Shown: positions 33,575-43,015 of the stretch, piece by piece
Layout: every line of letters starts with the position of its first letter
How positions within the stretch are numbered: position 1 is the stretch's first letter
DNA from: Modicisalibacter sp049808615
Lineage (GTDB): Bacteria; Pseudomonadota; Gammaproteobacteria; Pseudomonadales; Halomonadaceae
Reading direction: 5' to 3'
DNA: 64,000 nucleotides
NCBI RefSeq assembly: GCF_049808615.1
Contig: NZ_JBNCAN010000004.1
Coordinates: forward strand, 124,001-188,000
Program-made: the position numbers and the translations under genes
The notes under the pieces: generated by a model
What the model saw: only the letters and a program-made list of their open reading frames with translations
Database searches by the model: none
Told to the model about the DNA's origin: nothing

Positions 33575-36500
33575 ATGATCGCACGACTGAAACCTCTTTC
33601 TCGGGTCGATGAGGATTATCTAGCCTTCATCGAGGCCCTCAAGACGGAAGGCTTCGCCGGGGATATCGCGGCGGATTACGCCAACCGCACGGTGCTCGCC
33701 ACCGATAACTCCATCTATCAGCGCCTCCCTCAGGCGGTGCTCTACCCGCGCAGCGCTGAAGATCTGCAGCGTATTGCGCGCCTGGCAGCATGCGAGGAGT
33801 TCCAAGAAATAGCATTTGCGCCCCGCGGCGGTGGCACCGGTACCAACGGCCAGTCACTGACCGAGGGCATCATGGTGGATGTTTCGCGACACATGAATCG
33901 TATTCTCGACATCGACGTGGAGAATCGTCGCGTACGAGTTCAGGCCGGGGTGGTCAAGGATCAGTTGAACGCGGCCTTGAAGCCTCACGGCCTATTTTTC
34001 GCTCCGGAACTCTCGACCTCCAACCGGGCCACCATTGGAGGCATGATTTCAACCGATGCCAGCGGTCAGGGCAGCTGCGAATACGGCAAGACCCGGGATC
34101 ATGTGCTGGCTCTGAACACGGTACTGCTGGGCGGCGAGCGGCTGGAAAGCCATCCCCTCGAGGAAGATGAACTGGACGCACTCTGCGCTCAGGACAATAT
34201 CGTCGGTGAGGTGCATCGTACCGCCCGAAAGATCATCGATACACAACGCGAGCAGATCGACGCCACCTTTCCTAGACTCAATCGCTGTCTGACGGGTTAC
34301 GACCTGGCGCACCTGCGTACGCCGGATGGATGTTTCGATCTCAATAGCGTGCTGTGTGGCGCCGAAGGCTCACTCGGTTTCCTCAACGAGGCCACACTCA
34401 ACGTTCTGCCCATGGCCAAGCACTCCACCCTGGTCAATGTGCGCTACGCGAGCTTCATGGATGCCCTGCGGGACGCCAAGGCACTGATGGGAATGGAAGC
34501 CAATCGACCCACCTCTATCGAAACCGTGGACGACAAGGTGCTGGGCCTGGCGATGGAGGACTTCGTCTGGGACAGCGTGGCGGAGTTCTTTCCCAGCGCG
34601 CAGACCAAGGCCGCTGCCCAGGATACCAAAACCACAAGTAATACCGTCACGACTCATCACGCAGAGCGCTCTCCCGTGATCCGCGGCATCAACCTGGTCG
34701 AGTTCAACGCCGACGACCCGGACAAACTCGACGCCAAGGTGTCCGCTTTCACCGATCACCTGTCAGCGGATACTCAGGTTCGGCGTCTTGGCTACACCCT
34801 GGCCGAGGGTCGCGAACAGATCGACCAGGTCTATGCCATGCGCAAGCGCGCGGTGGGTCTGCTCGGCAATGCCAAGGGCGAGAAGCGCCCCATCCCCTTC
34901 GTCGAGGATACCGCCGTTCCACCGGAGCACCTGGCGGATTACATTACCGAGTTTCGCGCTCTGCTGGATGCCCGAGAGCTGGAATACGGCATGTTCGGTC
35001 ATGTCGATGCCGGGGTGCTGCATGTGCGCCCAGCGCTGGACATGAAAGACCCTGAGCAGGAAGTCTTGATCCGTGAGATTTCCGATGAAGTCGCCGACCT
35101 GACCCACAAGTATCACGGCCTACTGTGGGGCGAACACGGCAAGGGGGTACGCTCGGAATACACCCCCAAGTTCTTCGGCGCACTTTACCCCAGCCTGCAA
35201 CGGCTCAAGGCGGCCTTCGATCCGCACAACCAGTTGAACCCGGGCAAGATCGCCACACCTTTTATCCGTTCCGAGGGCGCCGAACCCTCTACCCGACCCC
35301 AAGACGTCGCCAACACTTTACATCGATCGGCAGACAACATCGGGGGTTTTGAGCCGGTCCGGCTGGTGGATCAAGGATTACTGGCCATCGATGGGGTCAC
35401 CACCCGGGGCCAGCTCGACCGCCAGATCGACGAACGGGTATGGCAGGCACACTCGAGCGCGGTCTACTGCAACGGAAACGGCGCTTGTTATAACTACGAC
35501 CCCGATGACGCCATGTGCCCTTCCTGGAAAGCGACCCGGGAGCGCATCCACTCACCCAAGGGCCGTGCCAGTCTGATGCGGGAATGGCTGCGTCTGCAGG
35601 GCAACAGCGGCACCGATGTAGTCGAGGAGTCGCGCAAGAAGAAAGCCGAAGGCGCCTGGGGGTTTGTGCGCGACATGCCGCTGCGCCTGTGGAATACCTA
35701 CCGCCGACGCCAGGGTGACGAAGATTTCTCCCACGAGGTCCATGACGCCATGGCCGGCTGCCTGGCCTGCAAGTCCTGCGCCGGGCAATGCCCTATCAAG
35801 GTCAATGTGCCGGAGTTCCGCTCCCAGTTCCTGGAGGTCTACCACGGGCGTTACCAGCGTCCGCTGCGCGACTACCTGATCGGCGGACTCGAATTCATGG
35901 TGCCCTACTTGTCGACGGTCGCGCCGCTCTACAATGCAGCGCTGCAGAACCGGCTGATCGATCGCCTGATGACAAGTCGCATCGGCATGGTCGACAGTCC
36001 GCAACTCTCTCGGGCCAGCCTCAAGAAACAACTCGCCGCTTGGGGTATCGCCGAGGCTACGCCGACCAGCCTGGGACTGCTCACGGAGCAGCAGAAAGCA
36101 CGGAGCGTGGTCATCATCCAGGATGCCTTCACCAGCTATTTCGAATCCCGGTTGGTGATGGATATCGTCGAATTGCTGTCACGCCTGGATATTCGTGTGT
36201 TCGTGGCGCCCTTCTCACCCAATGGCAAACCGCTCAACGTTCAGGGCTTTCTGGGCGCTTTTGAGCGCACTGCCGAAAAGCAGGCACGGCGTCTAAAGGC
36301 TTTGGCGGCATTCGACGTTCCGCTGGTGGGTATCGATCCAGCCATGACCCTGACCTACCGCCAGGAGTACGCCAAGGCGCTGGGGGCGAATGCCACCCCC
36401 GAGATACTGCTGCTGCAAGAATGGCTGGTCTCCCTGGGCCAGCGCCTGGTGCCCGGTGGGTTCAAGAGTGACGACCCGGGTTTCAAGCTGCTTTCGCACT

Positions 36501-36811
36501 GCACCGAGAAAACCACCGCCCCGGGCTCGCCCAAAGCCTGGCAACAGGTGTTCTCGGCCTTCGGTTTTGAACTGGAACTGCTCGCCAGCGGCTGCTGCGG
36601 CATGTCCGGCACCTACGGCCATGAAAGCCGGAACCTCGAAACATCGAAGACCATTTACGGCCAATCCTGGCAGCGTCATGTCGAAAACGAGGACAATTCC
36701 GGACGACTACTGGTTACGGGCTATTCCTGCCGCAGCCAGGCCAAACGGCTTTCCGACCTCTCTCTCGATCACCCCTTGCAGGGGTTGTTGAAAGCGATCA
36801 AGCGATCGTGA
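33575..36811 (+). CDS. ydiJ: FAD-linked/Fe-S oxidoreductase, YdiJ type (D-2-hydroxy acid dehydrogenase)
   Basis: 1078 residues, a three-part flavoprotein. Residues about 40-290 form the FAD-binding PCMH domain (FAPRGGGTGTNGQSL, STSNRATIGGMISTDASGQG). About 300-560 is the FAD-oxidase C domain with EDTAVPPEHLADYI, FGHVDAGVLHVRP and LWGEHGKGVRSEY. A ferredoxin-type region follows with CLACKSCAGQCPIK, and the C-terminal CCG domain has LASGCCGMSGTYGHE. Such proteins oxidise D-2-hydroxy acids; E. coli YdiJ and relatives are linked to D-2-hydroxyglutarate. Electron acceptor and exact substrate are not evident here. It precedes an antiporter gene by 19 bases. Confidence 0.87.
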   Translation: MIARLKPLSRVDEDYLAFIEALKTEGFAGDIAADYANRTVLATDNSIYQRLPQAVLYPRSAEDLQRIARLAACEEFQEIAFAPRGGGTGTNGQSLTEGIMVDVSRHMNRILDIDVENRRVRVQAGVVKDQLNAALKPHGLFFAPELSTSNRATIGGMISTDASGQGSCEYGKTRDHVLALNTVLLGGERLESHPLEEDELDALCAQDNIVGEVHRTARKIIDTQREQIDATFPRLNRCLTGYDLAHLRTPDGCFDLNSVLCGAEGSLGFLNEATLNVLPMAKHSTLVNVRYASFMDALRDAKALMGMEANRPTSIETVDDKVLGLAMEDFVWDSVAEFFPSAQTKAAAQDTKTTSNTVTTHHAERSPVIRGINLVEFNADDPDKLDAKVSAFTDHLSADTQVRRLGYTLAEGREQIDQVYAMRKRAVGLLGNAKGEKRPIPFVEDTAVPPEHLADYITEFRALLDARELEYGMFGHVDAGVLHVRPALDMKDPEQEVLIREISDEVADLTHKYHGLLWGEHGKGVRSEYTPKFFGALYPSLQRLKAAFDPHNQLNPGKIATPFIRSEGAEPSTRPQDVANTLHRSADNIGGFEPVRLVDQGLLAIDGVTTRGQLDRQIDERVWQAHSSAVYCNGNGACYNYDPDDAMCPSWKATRERIHSPKGRASLMREWLRLQGNSGTDVVEESRKKKAEGAWGFVRDMPLRLWNTYRRRQGDEDFSHEVHDAMAGCLACKSCAGQCPIKVNVPEFRSQFLEVYHGRYQRPLRDYLIGGLEFMVPYLSTVAPLYNAALQNRLIDRLMTSRIGMVDSPQLSRASLKKQLAAWGIAEATPTSLGLLTEQQKARSVVIIQDAFTSYFESRLVMDIVELLSRLDIRVFVAPFSPNGKPLNVQGFLGAFERTAEKQARRLKALAAFDVPLVGIDPAMTLTYRQEYAKALGANATPEILLLQEWLVSLGQRLVPGGFKSDDPGFKLLSHCTEKTTAPGSPKAWQQVFSAFGFELELLASGCCGMSGTYGHESRNLETSKTIYGQSWQRHVENEDNSGRLLVTGYSCRSQAKRLSDLSLDHPLQGLLKAIKRS

Positions 36812-36830
36812 AAAGGATTTCCTGACAATC

Positions 36831-38648
36831 ATGCAAACTCCTGCCATTGCGCTGACGGGCATCGGGCTGTTGGCGCTGTTATGCCAGTGGACGGCCTGGC
36901 GCATCCGTTTACCCGCCATCCTTCTGCTGCTGATTGCCGGCATTTTCGTCGGTCCTGTGGGACACCTGCTCGACCCAGACGCCCTGTTCGGCGATCTGTT
37001 GTTTCCGCTGGTGTCGCTGGCCGTTGCCGTCATCCTGTTCGAAGGCAGCCTGACCTTGAACATCAAGGACCTGCGCGGTCATGGCCCCACGGTATGGCAT
37101 CTGGTTACCTGGGGTGCCCTGCTCACCGCCATCATCGGCAGTGTGGCCGCCCATTACATTCTCGGCCTGTCCTGGCAAATGGCGAGCGTGCTGGGTGCAG
37201 TGCTGGTAGTCACCGGCCCTACCGTGGTATCGCCATTGTTGCGAACGCTGCGCGCCCGGGAACACCTCACCCAAATACTGCGCTGGGAAGGGATCCTCAT
37301 CGATCCCATCGGTGCGATCGGTGCCGTCCTGGTCTATGAATTCGTCGCCCTGGGCTATACCGAAGGGGCGGCTTCTCACACTCTGTTGCTGTTCGGCAAG
37401 ACGCTGCTCATTGGTTTCGGCCTGGGCAGCCTTGGCGGGTACGCCTGGGGGCAGATACTACGCCGCCGCTGGCTGCCCCCGCGGCTGCACAGCTTCGGCA
37501 CCCTGATGATGGTGCTGACGCTGTTCACCACCTCCGATGTGCTGTTCCATGAGTCCGGCCTACTGACCGTAACGGTCGTGGGCATCTGGCTGGCCAATAT
37601 GCGCGGCGTGCCCACCGACGAGATTCTCGAATTCAAGGAAACCCTGACAATCCTGCTGATCTCGGGGCTTTTCATTCTGCTGGCGGCGCGTCTGACGGTA
37701 GATCAGTTGGCGCTACTCTCCTGGCCGGCGTGGGGCTTTCTTGGCGTATTGGTATGGCTCGGACGCCCACTCGTGGTCTGGCTGTGCACTCTGGGCAGTG
37801 ACCTTCACTGGCGGGAAAAGGCGCTCCTCGCCTGGCTATGCCCCCGCGGCATCGTGGCAGCGGCGGTAGCCTCGCTGTTTGCCCTCAAGCTCGAGGAGAT
37901 CGGTGTTGCCGGTGCCGAGATGCTGGTACCTGTGGCCTTCCTCACCATCATCACCACCGTTGTGCTACAAAGCCTGCTTTCCCGCCCCATAGCAAGGATG
38001 CTCGGGGTCGTCGAGCCCCCACCCTCGGGGTTTCTGATCCTCGGCGCCAACTCGGTGGCGCGAGCCATTGCCCTGGAACTACAGGAAGCCGGATTCAGGG
38101 TGCGTCTAGCGGATACGGATTGGGAAGCCACTCAGGAAGCTCGCATGGCAGGTTTGCCGGTCTATTACGGCAACCTTCTTTCACATCATGCCGACCGACA
38201 CATGGACTTGACCGGTATCGGTCATTTGCTGCCCTTGTCGCCCTATCGGGAGCTCAACAACCTGGCGGCGCTGCACTACGCTCAGGAATTCGCCTATGGC
38301 AAGGTCTTCCAGTTGGCGGAAACCCGCACCCGCAGCGATCGCCATTATCGTGAACAGGCGTTAGGACACCTGCCGGTACTCTTCGAGGAGAATGCGACCT
38401 ATGCGCGACTGCAGGAATTGATCAAGCAGGGCGCCGAGTTACGCAGCGCTCATCTGACTGATGAAATCACCCTGGAAAAGTACCGCGCCTTGCATGAAGA
38501 CAAGCTCATGCCGCTATTTTGCATCGATGCAAACGAGCGCATCCGTGTGGCCAACGACGAAGTTCCTCTGGACCCACAACCCGGGGAGACACTGATCAGC
38601 CTGGTCTATCCGGAGTCACCGGCCTTCGGCCGACAAGAGGCTGCATGA
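36831..38648 (+). CDS. Cation/proton antiporter with TrkA-N domain (CPA1 type)
   Basis: 605 residues. About twelve hydrophobic segments cover residues 1-400 (Na+/H+ exchanger domain; AVAVILFEGSLTLNI and VTGPTVVSPLLRTLRARE are typical). A cytoplasmic Rossmann TrkA-N domain begins near residue 400 (GFLILGANSVARAIALELQEAGF) and can sense NAD(H). Such proteins exchange Na+ or K+ for protons and maintain pH and salt balance, which fits a halophile. It starts 19 bases after the YdiJ-type gene, so the two are probably cotranscribed. It converges with trpC without a visible terminator. Confidence 0.9.
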   Translation: MQTPAIALTGIGLLALLCQWTAWRIRLPAILLLLIAGIFVGPVGHLLDPDALFGDLLFPLVSLAVAVILFEGSLTLNIKDLRGHGPTVWHLVTWGALLTAIIGSVAAHYILGLSWQMASVLGAVLVVTGPTVVSPLLRTLRAREHLTQILRWEGILIDPIGAIGAVLVYEFVALGYTEGAASHTLLLFGKTLLIGFGLGSLGGYAWGQILRRRWLPPRLHSFGTLMMVLTLFTTSDVLFHESGLLTVTVVGIWLANMRGVPTDEILEFKETLTILLISGLFILLAARLTVDQLALLSWPAWGFLGVLVWLGRPLVVWLCTLGSDLHWREKALLAWLCPRGIVAAAVASLFALKLEEIGVAGAEMLVPVAFLTIITTVVLQSLLSRPIARMLGVVEPPPSGFLILGANSVARAIALELQEAGFRVRLADTDWEATQEARMAGLPVYYGNLLSHHADRHMDLTGIGHLLPLSPYRELNNLAALHYAQEFAYGKVFQLAETRTRSDRHYREQALGHLPVLFEENATYARLQELIKQGAELRSAHLTDEITLEKYRALHEDKLMPLFCIDANERIRVANDEVPLDPQPGETLISLVYPESPAFGRQEAA

Positions 38649-38690
38649 GTTCCAAAAAGGCGTCAATGCGACAGAACGTTCAAAAGACAT

Positions 38691-39497
38691 TCAAAAGAAC
38701 ATGCGCCGCAAGGCAGCACCGGGATCTTTTTCGCACATGAACGCTTCTCCGACGAGAAAGCCATTCACTCCGTACTCGAGCATGTGTTCGACATCGCCCC
38801 GGGTATTGATGCCCGACTCCGTGATCACCGTCACCCCTTCAGGAACCCGCGAAAGCAGCTGAAAGGTGGTATCCAGGGTGGTCTCGAAGCTATGCAGATC
38901 ACGATTGTTGATGCCCACCAGTTCCAGATTGAGCGCCATCGCCCGCTCCAGTTCCAGCGCATTATGCACTTCAACCAGCACATCCATGCCCAGCTCGCCG
39001 GCCTGCTGATGCAACGCCTTCATCTGTGCATCGTCGAGAGCAGCGACGATCAACAGGATGCAGTCCGCGCCGATGGCCCGCGCCTCGCTGACCTGATAGT
39101 CGTGGACGATGAAATCCTTGCGAATCACCGGTAGCTCACAGGCATCGCGAGCCTCGATCAGGAAGTCTTCATGGCCCTGAAAAAAATCCGCATCGGTCAG
39201 CACCGACAGGCAACTGGCCCCGGACTCTGCATAGGCCTTGGCGATCTCGGCGGGCTGGAAGTTCTCGCGGATCACACCGCGGGAAGGCGAGGCCTTCTTG
39301 ATTTCAGCGATCACCGCTGGATCTCCCTCCTCGATGGTCCGATTCAGGGCCGCGACGAAGCCTCGCGGCGCGCTCTGCTCTCGGGCGCGCTCCAACAGCA
39401 CCGCCTCGGAGACCCGAGCACGGCGCTCGGCGACCTCCTCATCCTTGCGCTCGAGTATCTTGGCCAGGATGGTGGGCAAATCATCGGTGGTGGTCAT
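38691..39497 (-). CDS. trpC: Indole-3-glycerol phosphate synthase
   Basis: 268 residues, a TIM-barrel enzyme that closes the indole ring in tryptophan synthesis. Motifs are AEIKKASPSRGVIRENF, PVIRKDFIVHDYQV with the catalytic Lys, VGINNRDLHSFETTLDT and ITESGINTRGDVEHM. It is a single-function enzyme, not fused to TrpF. GAGG lies six bases before the ATG. It is the last gene of trpEGDC, 30 bases after trpD. trpF, trpB and trpA are not in the window. Confidence 0.98.
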   Translation of the reverse strand: MTTTDDLPTILAKILERKDEEVAERRARVSEAVLLERAREQSAPRGFVAALNRTIEEGDPAVIAEIKKASPSRGVIRENFQPAEIAKAYAESGASCLSVLTDADFFQGHEDFLIEARDACELPVIRKDFIVHDYQVSEARAIGADCILLIVAALDDAQMKALHQQAGELGMDVLVEVHNALELERAMALNLELVGINNRDLHSFETTLDTTFQLLSRVPEGVTVITESGINTRGDVEHMLEYGVNGFLVGEAFMCEKDPGAALRRMFF

Positions 39498-39527
39498 GTC
39501 AGGCCTCTTGTGTCGATGAATGGATAA

Positions 39528-40550
39528 TCATTGATCGCTGAACACGCGACTGAAGTCGGTCAGTTCCTTCATCTTTTCCAGCGCCAGTTTCGAGGCCATG
39601 GCATCCTGAGCCAGCGCCACCCCTTCCTTGATGCTGTCGGCGATGTCAGCGGCATACAGGGCCGCCCCCGCATTCAAGGCCACGATATCCGCTGCCGCGC
39701 CCTCGCCCACCAAGGCCTCCTTGACCAGCCGCAGGCTATCCTCGGCAGTGACGACCTTGAGCGGTTCGAGCGCCTGACGCTCTATTCCCAACTCCTCGGG
39801 GGTGATGACATATTCCTCGATCTCGCCGTCGCGCAATTCAGCGACTCGCGTCGGCGCGGCAAGGGAAATCTCGTCCAGGCCATCCTCGGCGTGAACCACC
39901 AGCACATGCCGACTGCCCAGGCGACCCAGCGCTTCGGCCATCAGCGGCACCAGACTGGATTGATAGACGCCCAACAATTGGTGCTGGGCACGAGCTGGAT
40001 TGGTCAGCGGCCCGAGAATGTTGAACACGGTACGCACACCCATCTCACGACGCGGGCCGATGGCATGGCGCATGGCCGGGTGATGCATGGGGGCGAACAT
40101 GAAACCCACACCGACCTGCTCGATGCAGCGCGCCACCTGATCCGGCGCGAGATCGAGCTTGATACCGGCGACATCGAACAGATCGGCACTGCCGGAAGAC
40201 GAGGAGACGCTACGGTTGCCATGCTTGGCGACATGCCCCCCTGCCGCGGCGACCACGAAGCTGGACGCGGTGGAGACATTGAACAGGTTCGCGCCATCGC
40301 CACCGGTACCGACGATATCCACCAGATCGTCAAGCACGACTTCGACCGGTGTCATCAGATCGCGCATCACCTGAGCAGCGGCGGCGACCTCATCCACCGT
40401 CTCGCCCTTCATCGACAAACCGATCAGGAAGCCACCGATCTGTGCATCCGTAGCGTCCCCCGTCATGATGTGGCGCATCACCGCGTGGGTATCAGCGTAG
40501 CTCAGATTGCGGCCTCTCATGACCGCATCGATCGCTTCTCGCATCTGCAT
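39528..40550 (-). CDS. trpD: Anthranilate phosphoribosyltransferase
   Basis: 340 residues, transferring phosphoribose from PRPP to anthranilate. The PRPP-binding motif GTGGDGANLFNVSTASSFVVA is present, with KHGNRSVSSSSGSADL and the anthranilate-site segment HPAMRHAIGPRREMGVRTVFN. GGAG lies six bases before the ATG. It stands between trpG and trpC in the operon and is not fused to trpG, as in pseudomonads. Confidence 0.98.
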   Translation of the reverse strand: MQMREAIDAVMRGRNLSYADTHAVMRHIMTGDATDAQIGGFLIGLSMKGETVDEVAAAAQVMRDLMTPVEVVLDDLVDIVGTGGDGANLFNVSTASSFVVAAAGGHVAKHGNRSVSSSSGSADLFDVAGIKLDLAPDQVARCIEQVGVGFMFAPMHHPAMRHAIGPRREMGVRTVFNILGPLTNPARAQHQLLGVYQSSLVPLMAEALGRLGSRHVLVVHAEDGLDEISLAAPTRVAELRDGEIEEYVITPEELGIERQALEPLKVVTAEDSLRLVKEALVGEGAAADIVALNAGAALYAADIADSIKEGVALAQDAMASKLALEKMKELTDFSRVFSDQ

Positions 40551-40614
40551 ATTGGTCTCCTTGATTGTCGTGTTAGCGACGACGCAAGATAACGGTATAA
40601 GCCTTTATAAACGA

Positions 40615-41205
40615 TCAGGCGCGACCTCGCTCGAGGAAATTGCCCAGCAGCTGATGCCCTTGCCGAGTCAGGATCGATTCAGGGTGGAACTGTACCCCTT
40701 CGATATCCAGGCTGCGGTGACGCAATCCCATGATCACCCCGGGGGTGACATCATTATCACCGACCCAGGCGGTAGCCTCGAGTGCTTCCGGCAGGCTCTC
40801 GGCCTCAACAATCAGCGAGTGGTAACGCGTGACCTCTAACGGATCGTCCAATCCGGCAAACACGCCTTCACCACGATGATGTATCTGGGAAGTCTTGCCA
40901 TGCATCACCTGAGGTGCGCGCACCACCCGACCGCCAAACACCTGACCGATCGCCTGATGGCCTAGACAAACCCCCAAAATCGGCAGCTTGCCGGCGAAAT
41001 GGCGGATCACATCCATGGATATACCCGCCTCGTTGGGCGTGCAGGGCCCTGGAGAGATCACGATATGGCTCGGCGCCAGCGCCTCGATATCCGCGAGACT
41101 CAAGGCATCGTTGCGGTAGGTTTCGACCTCGGCGCCCAATTCCGCCAGATACTGCACGATATTGAAGGTAAAGCTGTCGTAGTTATCGATCATCAACACG
41201 GCCAT
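40615..41205 (-). CDS. trpG: Anthranilate synthase component II (glutamine amidotransferase)
   Basis: 196 residues of the class I amidotransferase family. MIDNYDSFTFNIVQYLAELG, ISPGPCTPNEAGIS, the catalytic Cys in ILGVCLGHQAIGQVFGG and the His-Glu pair in GVQFHPESILT are all present. It supplies ammonia from glutamine to TrpE, and may also serve PabB in folate synthesis. The ATG at 41205 has GGAG nine bases upstream. It follows trpE by 61 bases and precedes trpD by 64. Confidence 0.97.
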   Translation of the reverse strand: MAVLMIDNYDSFTFNIVQYLAELGAEVETYRNDALSLADIEALAPSHIVISPGPCTPNEAGISMDVIRHFAGKLPILGVCLGHQAIGQVFGGRVVRAPQVMHGKTSQIHHRGEGVFAGLDDPLEVTRYHSLIVEAESLPEALEATAWVGDNDVTPGVIMGLRHRSLDIEGVQFHPESILTRQGHQLLGNFLERGRA

Positions 41206-41266
41206 TAGCACTTACTCCGGCACACGCACGGGCTAACCCATGCGTCGACATCAGGGATTCGCAGGG

Positions 41267-42757
41267 TCATTCGAGGTTGTCCAGGCCGCGTTCTGCCATG
41301 GCCACGGCGCGGAACAGGGCACGCCCCTTGTTCAGGGTCTCCTGCCATTCGAGTTCCGGCACCGAGTCGGCGACGATGCCGGCCCCGGCCTGGACGTGCA
41401 GTTCGCCATCCTTGATCACCGCCGTGCGAATGGCGATGGCGGTATCCATGTTGCCGTGCCAGGAGAGATAGCCCACCGCACCGGAGTAGACACCCCGCTT
41501 GACCGGCTCCAGTTCGTCGATGATCTGCATGGCGCGAATCTTAGGTGCCCCGGAGAGCGTACCGGCGGGAAAGGTCGCTCGCAGCACGTCCATCGCCGAA
41601 AATCCCGGCGACAGACGCCCGGTCACGTTGGAGACGATATGCATGACATGGGAATAGCGCTCGATGGCCATGTTATCGGTGACCTTGACCGACCCCGCCT
41701 CGCAGATACGTCCTACATCGTTGCGCCCCAGGTCGATCAGCATGACATGCTCGGCGATCTCCTTGGGGTCCGCCAGCAGGTCCGCTTCGAGCGCCCTATC
41801 TTCTTCCTCGTTGCGACCTCGCTTGCGGGTTCCGGCGATGGGGCGCACGGTGACCTCGCCCTCCTCGAGCCGTGTAAGAATCTCCGGCGACGACCCCACC
41901 ACTTGATGATCGCCAAGATTGAGAAAGAACATATAGGGCGATGGATTGAGACTGCGCAGGGCGCGGTAGAGATCGAGCGGTGGCGCCCGAAACGGGATCG
42001 ACATGCGTTGCGACGGCACGCATTGCATGACATCGCCGGCCAGCACGTACTCCTTGATGGTCTCGACCGCCGCCTTGAACCCTTCTTCGGTGAAACCCGA
42101 CGTGAAGTGCCCTTCTTCCACTGCGGCAGCGCCGGTTCCGGGACTCGCAGACGCCAAGGTGGCGCCTCGTAGCTCGTTCTCGAGGGAGTCAAGACGCTCG
42201 TTGGCATATTCAAGCGCCCGGCTATCGGCGGGATCGGCATGGGTCCAGAGTGTCAGGCGACCCGAGAGATTGTCGAATACCACGAACTCGTCGCTGATCA
42301 TCAGCAGGATATCCGGCACGCCGATGGGATCGGGTTTCTCGACACCGCGCAGGCGCGGCTCGATGTAGCGAATGGTGTCGTAGCCGAAATACCCCACCAG
42401 TCCGCCGTCGAAGCGCGGTTGGTCGTCGAGACGCGGAACCTTGAAGCGAGTCTGGAACTGTTCGATCCAGGTCAGTGGGTCGTCTGCGTGAGAGACACCG
42501 GATTGCTCACCATCGACGATATGACGCACCTCGTGGCCGCGCACCTCGATACGTTCGCGGCACGGCAAGCCGATGATGGAGTAACGCCCCCACTTCTCCC
42601 CCCCCTGCACGGACTCGAGCAGGAAGGTCCAGGGTGCATCCGCCAGTTTGAGGTAGGTGGACAGCGGTGTATCAAGGTCGGCCAACACTTCCCGGGTGAC
42701 CGGAATGCGGTTGAAGCCTGCCTGCGCCAGGTCGGCGAAGCGTTCGGGAGTCATCAT
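41267..42757 (-). CDS. trpE: Anthranilate synthase component I
   Basis: About 496 residues, making anthranilate from chorismate with TrpG. The feedback region LLESVQGGEKWGRYSIIG lies near the N-terminus. The chorismate-binding core includes PIAGTRKRGRNEEEDRALE, LIDLGRNDVGRICEAGSV and FPAGTLSGAPKIRAMQII. I start at adjacent ATG codons 42757/42754, with AAGGA ten bases before the first. The frame is open to 42943, but that stretch is the leader region containing trpL in another frame. It heads trpEGDC, and expression is probably controlled by attenuation. Confidence 0.97.
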   Translation of the reverse strand: MMTPERFADLAQAGFNRIPVTREVLADLDTPLSTYLKLADAPWTFLLESVQGGEKWGRYSIIGLPCRERIEVRGHEVRHIVDGEQSGVSHADDPLTWIEQFQTRFKVPRLDDQPRFDGGLVGYFGYDTIRYIEPRLRGVEKPDPIGVPDILLMISDEFVVFDNLSGRLTLWTHADPADSRALEYANERLDSLENELRGATLASASPGTGAAAVEEGHFTSGFTEEGFKAAVETIKEYVLAGDVMQCVPSQRMSIPFRAPPLDLYRALRSLNPSPYMFFLNLGDHQVVGSSPEILTRLEEGEVTVRPIAGTRKRGRNEEEDRALEADLLADPKEIAEHVMLIDLGRNDVGRICEAGSVKVTDNMAIERYSHVMHIVSNVTGRLSPGFSAMDVLRATFPAGTLSGAPKIRAMQIIDELEPVKRGVYSGAVGYLSWHGNMDTAIAIRTAVIKDGELHVQAGAGIVADSVPELEWQETLNKGRALFRAVAMAERGLDNLE

Positions 42758-42869
42758 GCCCGGCAGTTCCTTCAGGGTGAATCTAGACGGATTGGATCGA
42801 AACAGGTGAGTCGACAAGGATATCGATATGCCTGACCAGGCGATCGCCGACTTGACGATCGCAGGGATG

Positions 42870-42953
42870 TCACCATCGCCAGCGCTTGACGGCGCGAGCA
42901 AGCGTGACGCTGTCTTGAGAGACCTGAGAGAAATGGCGGGCATCCAGCGTCAT
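42870..42953 (-). CDS. trpL: Tryptophan operon leader peptide TrpL
   Basis: A 27-codon frame from the ATG at 42953 to TGA at 42870-42872, ending KRWRW-stop. Two Trp codons separated by one codon directly before the stop, about 110 bases upstream of trpE, are the hallmark of a trp attenuator peptide. Following RNA has complementary segments (GCGATCG and CGATCGC, plus GGCGAT/ATCGCC that could pair with the Trp-codon segment), suitable for alternative hairpins. A classical T-run terminator was not evident, so the exact attenuation mechanism is unproven. A weak GGA lies before the start. Confidence 0.75.
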   Translation of the reverse strand: MTLDARHFSQVSQDSVTLARAVKRWRW

Positions 42954-43015
42954 GAGTGATCCGTAATTGCTGAATCTTATTGATTTTTCGCCGTTTATAG
43001 CGATATTGAACAACC

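Noticed and set aside
42758..42943. 62-residue N-terminal extension of TrpE
   Set aside because: It is the leader region containing trpL in another frame; the TrpE family begins at the MTPERF segment with AAGGA upstream.
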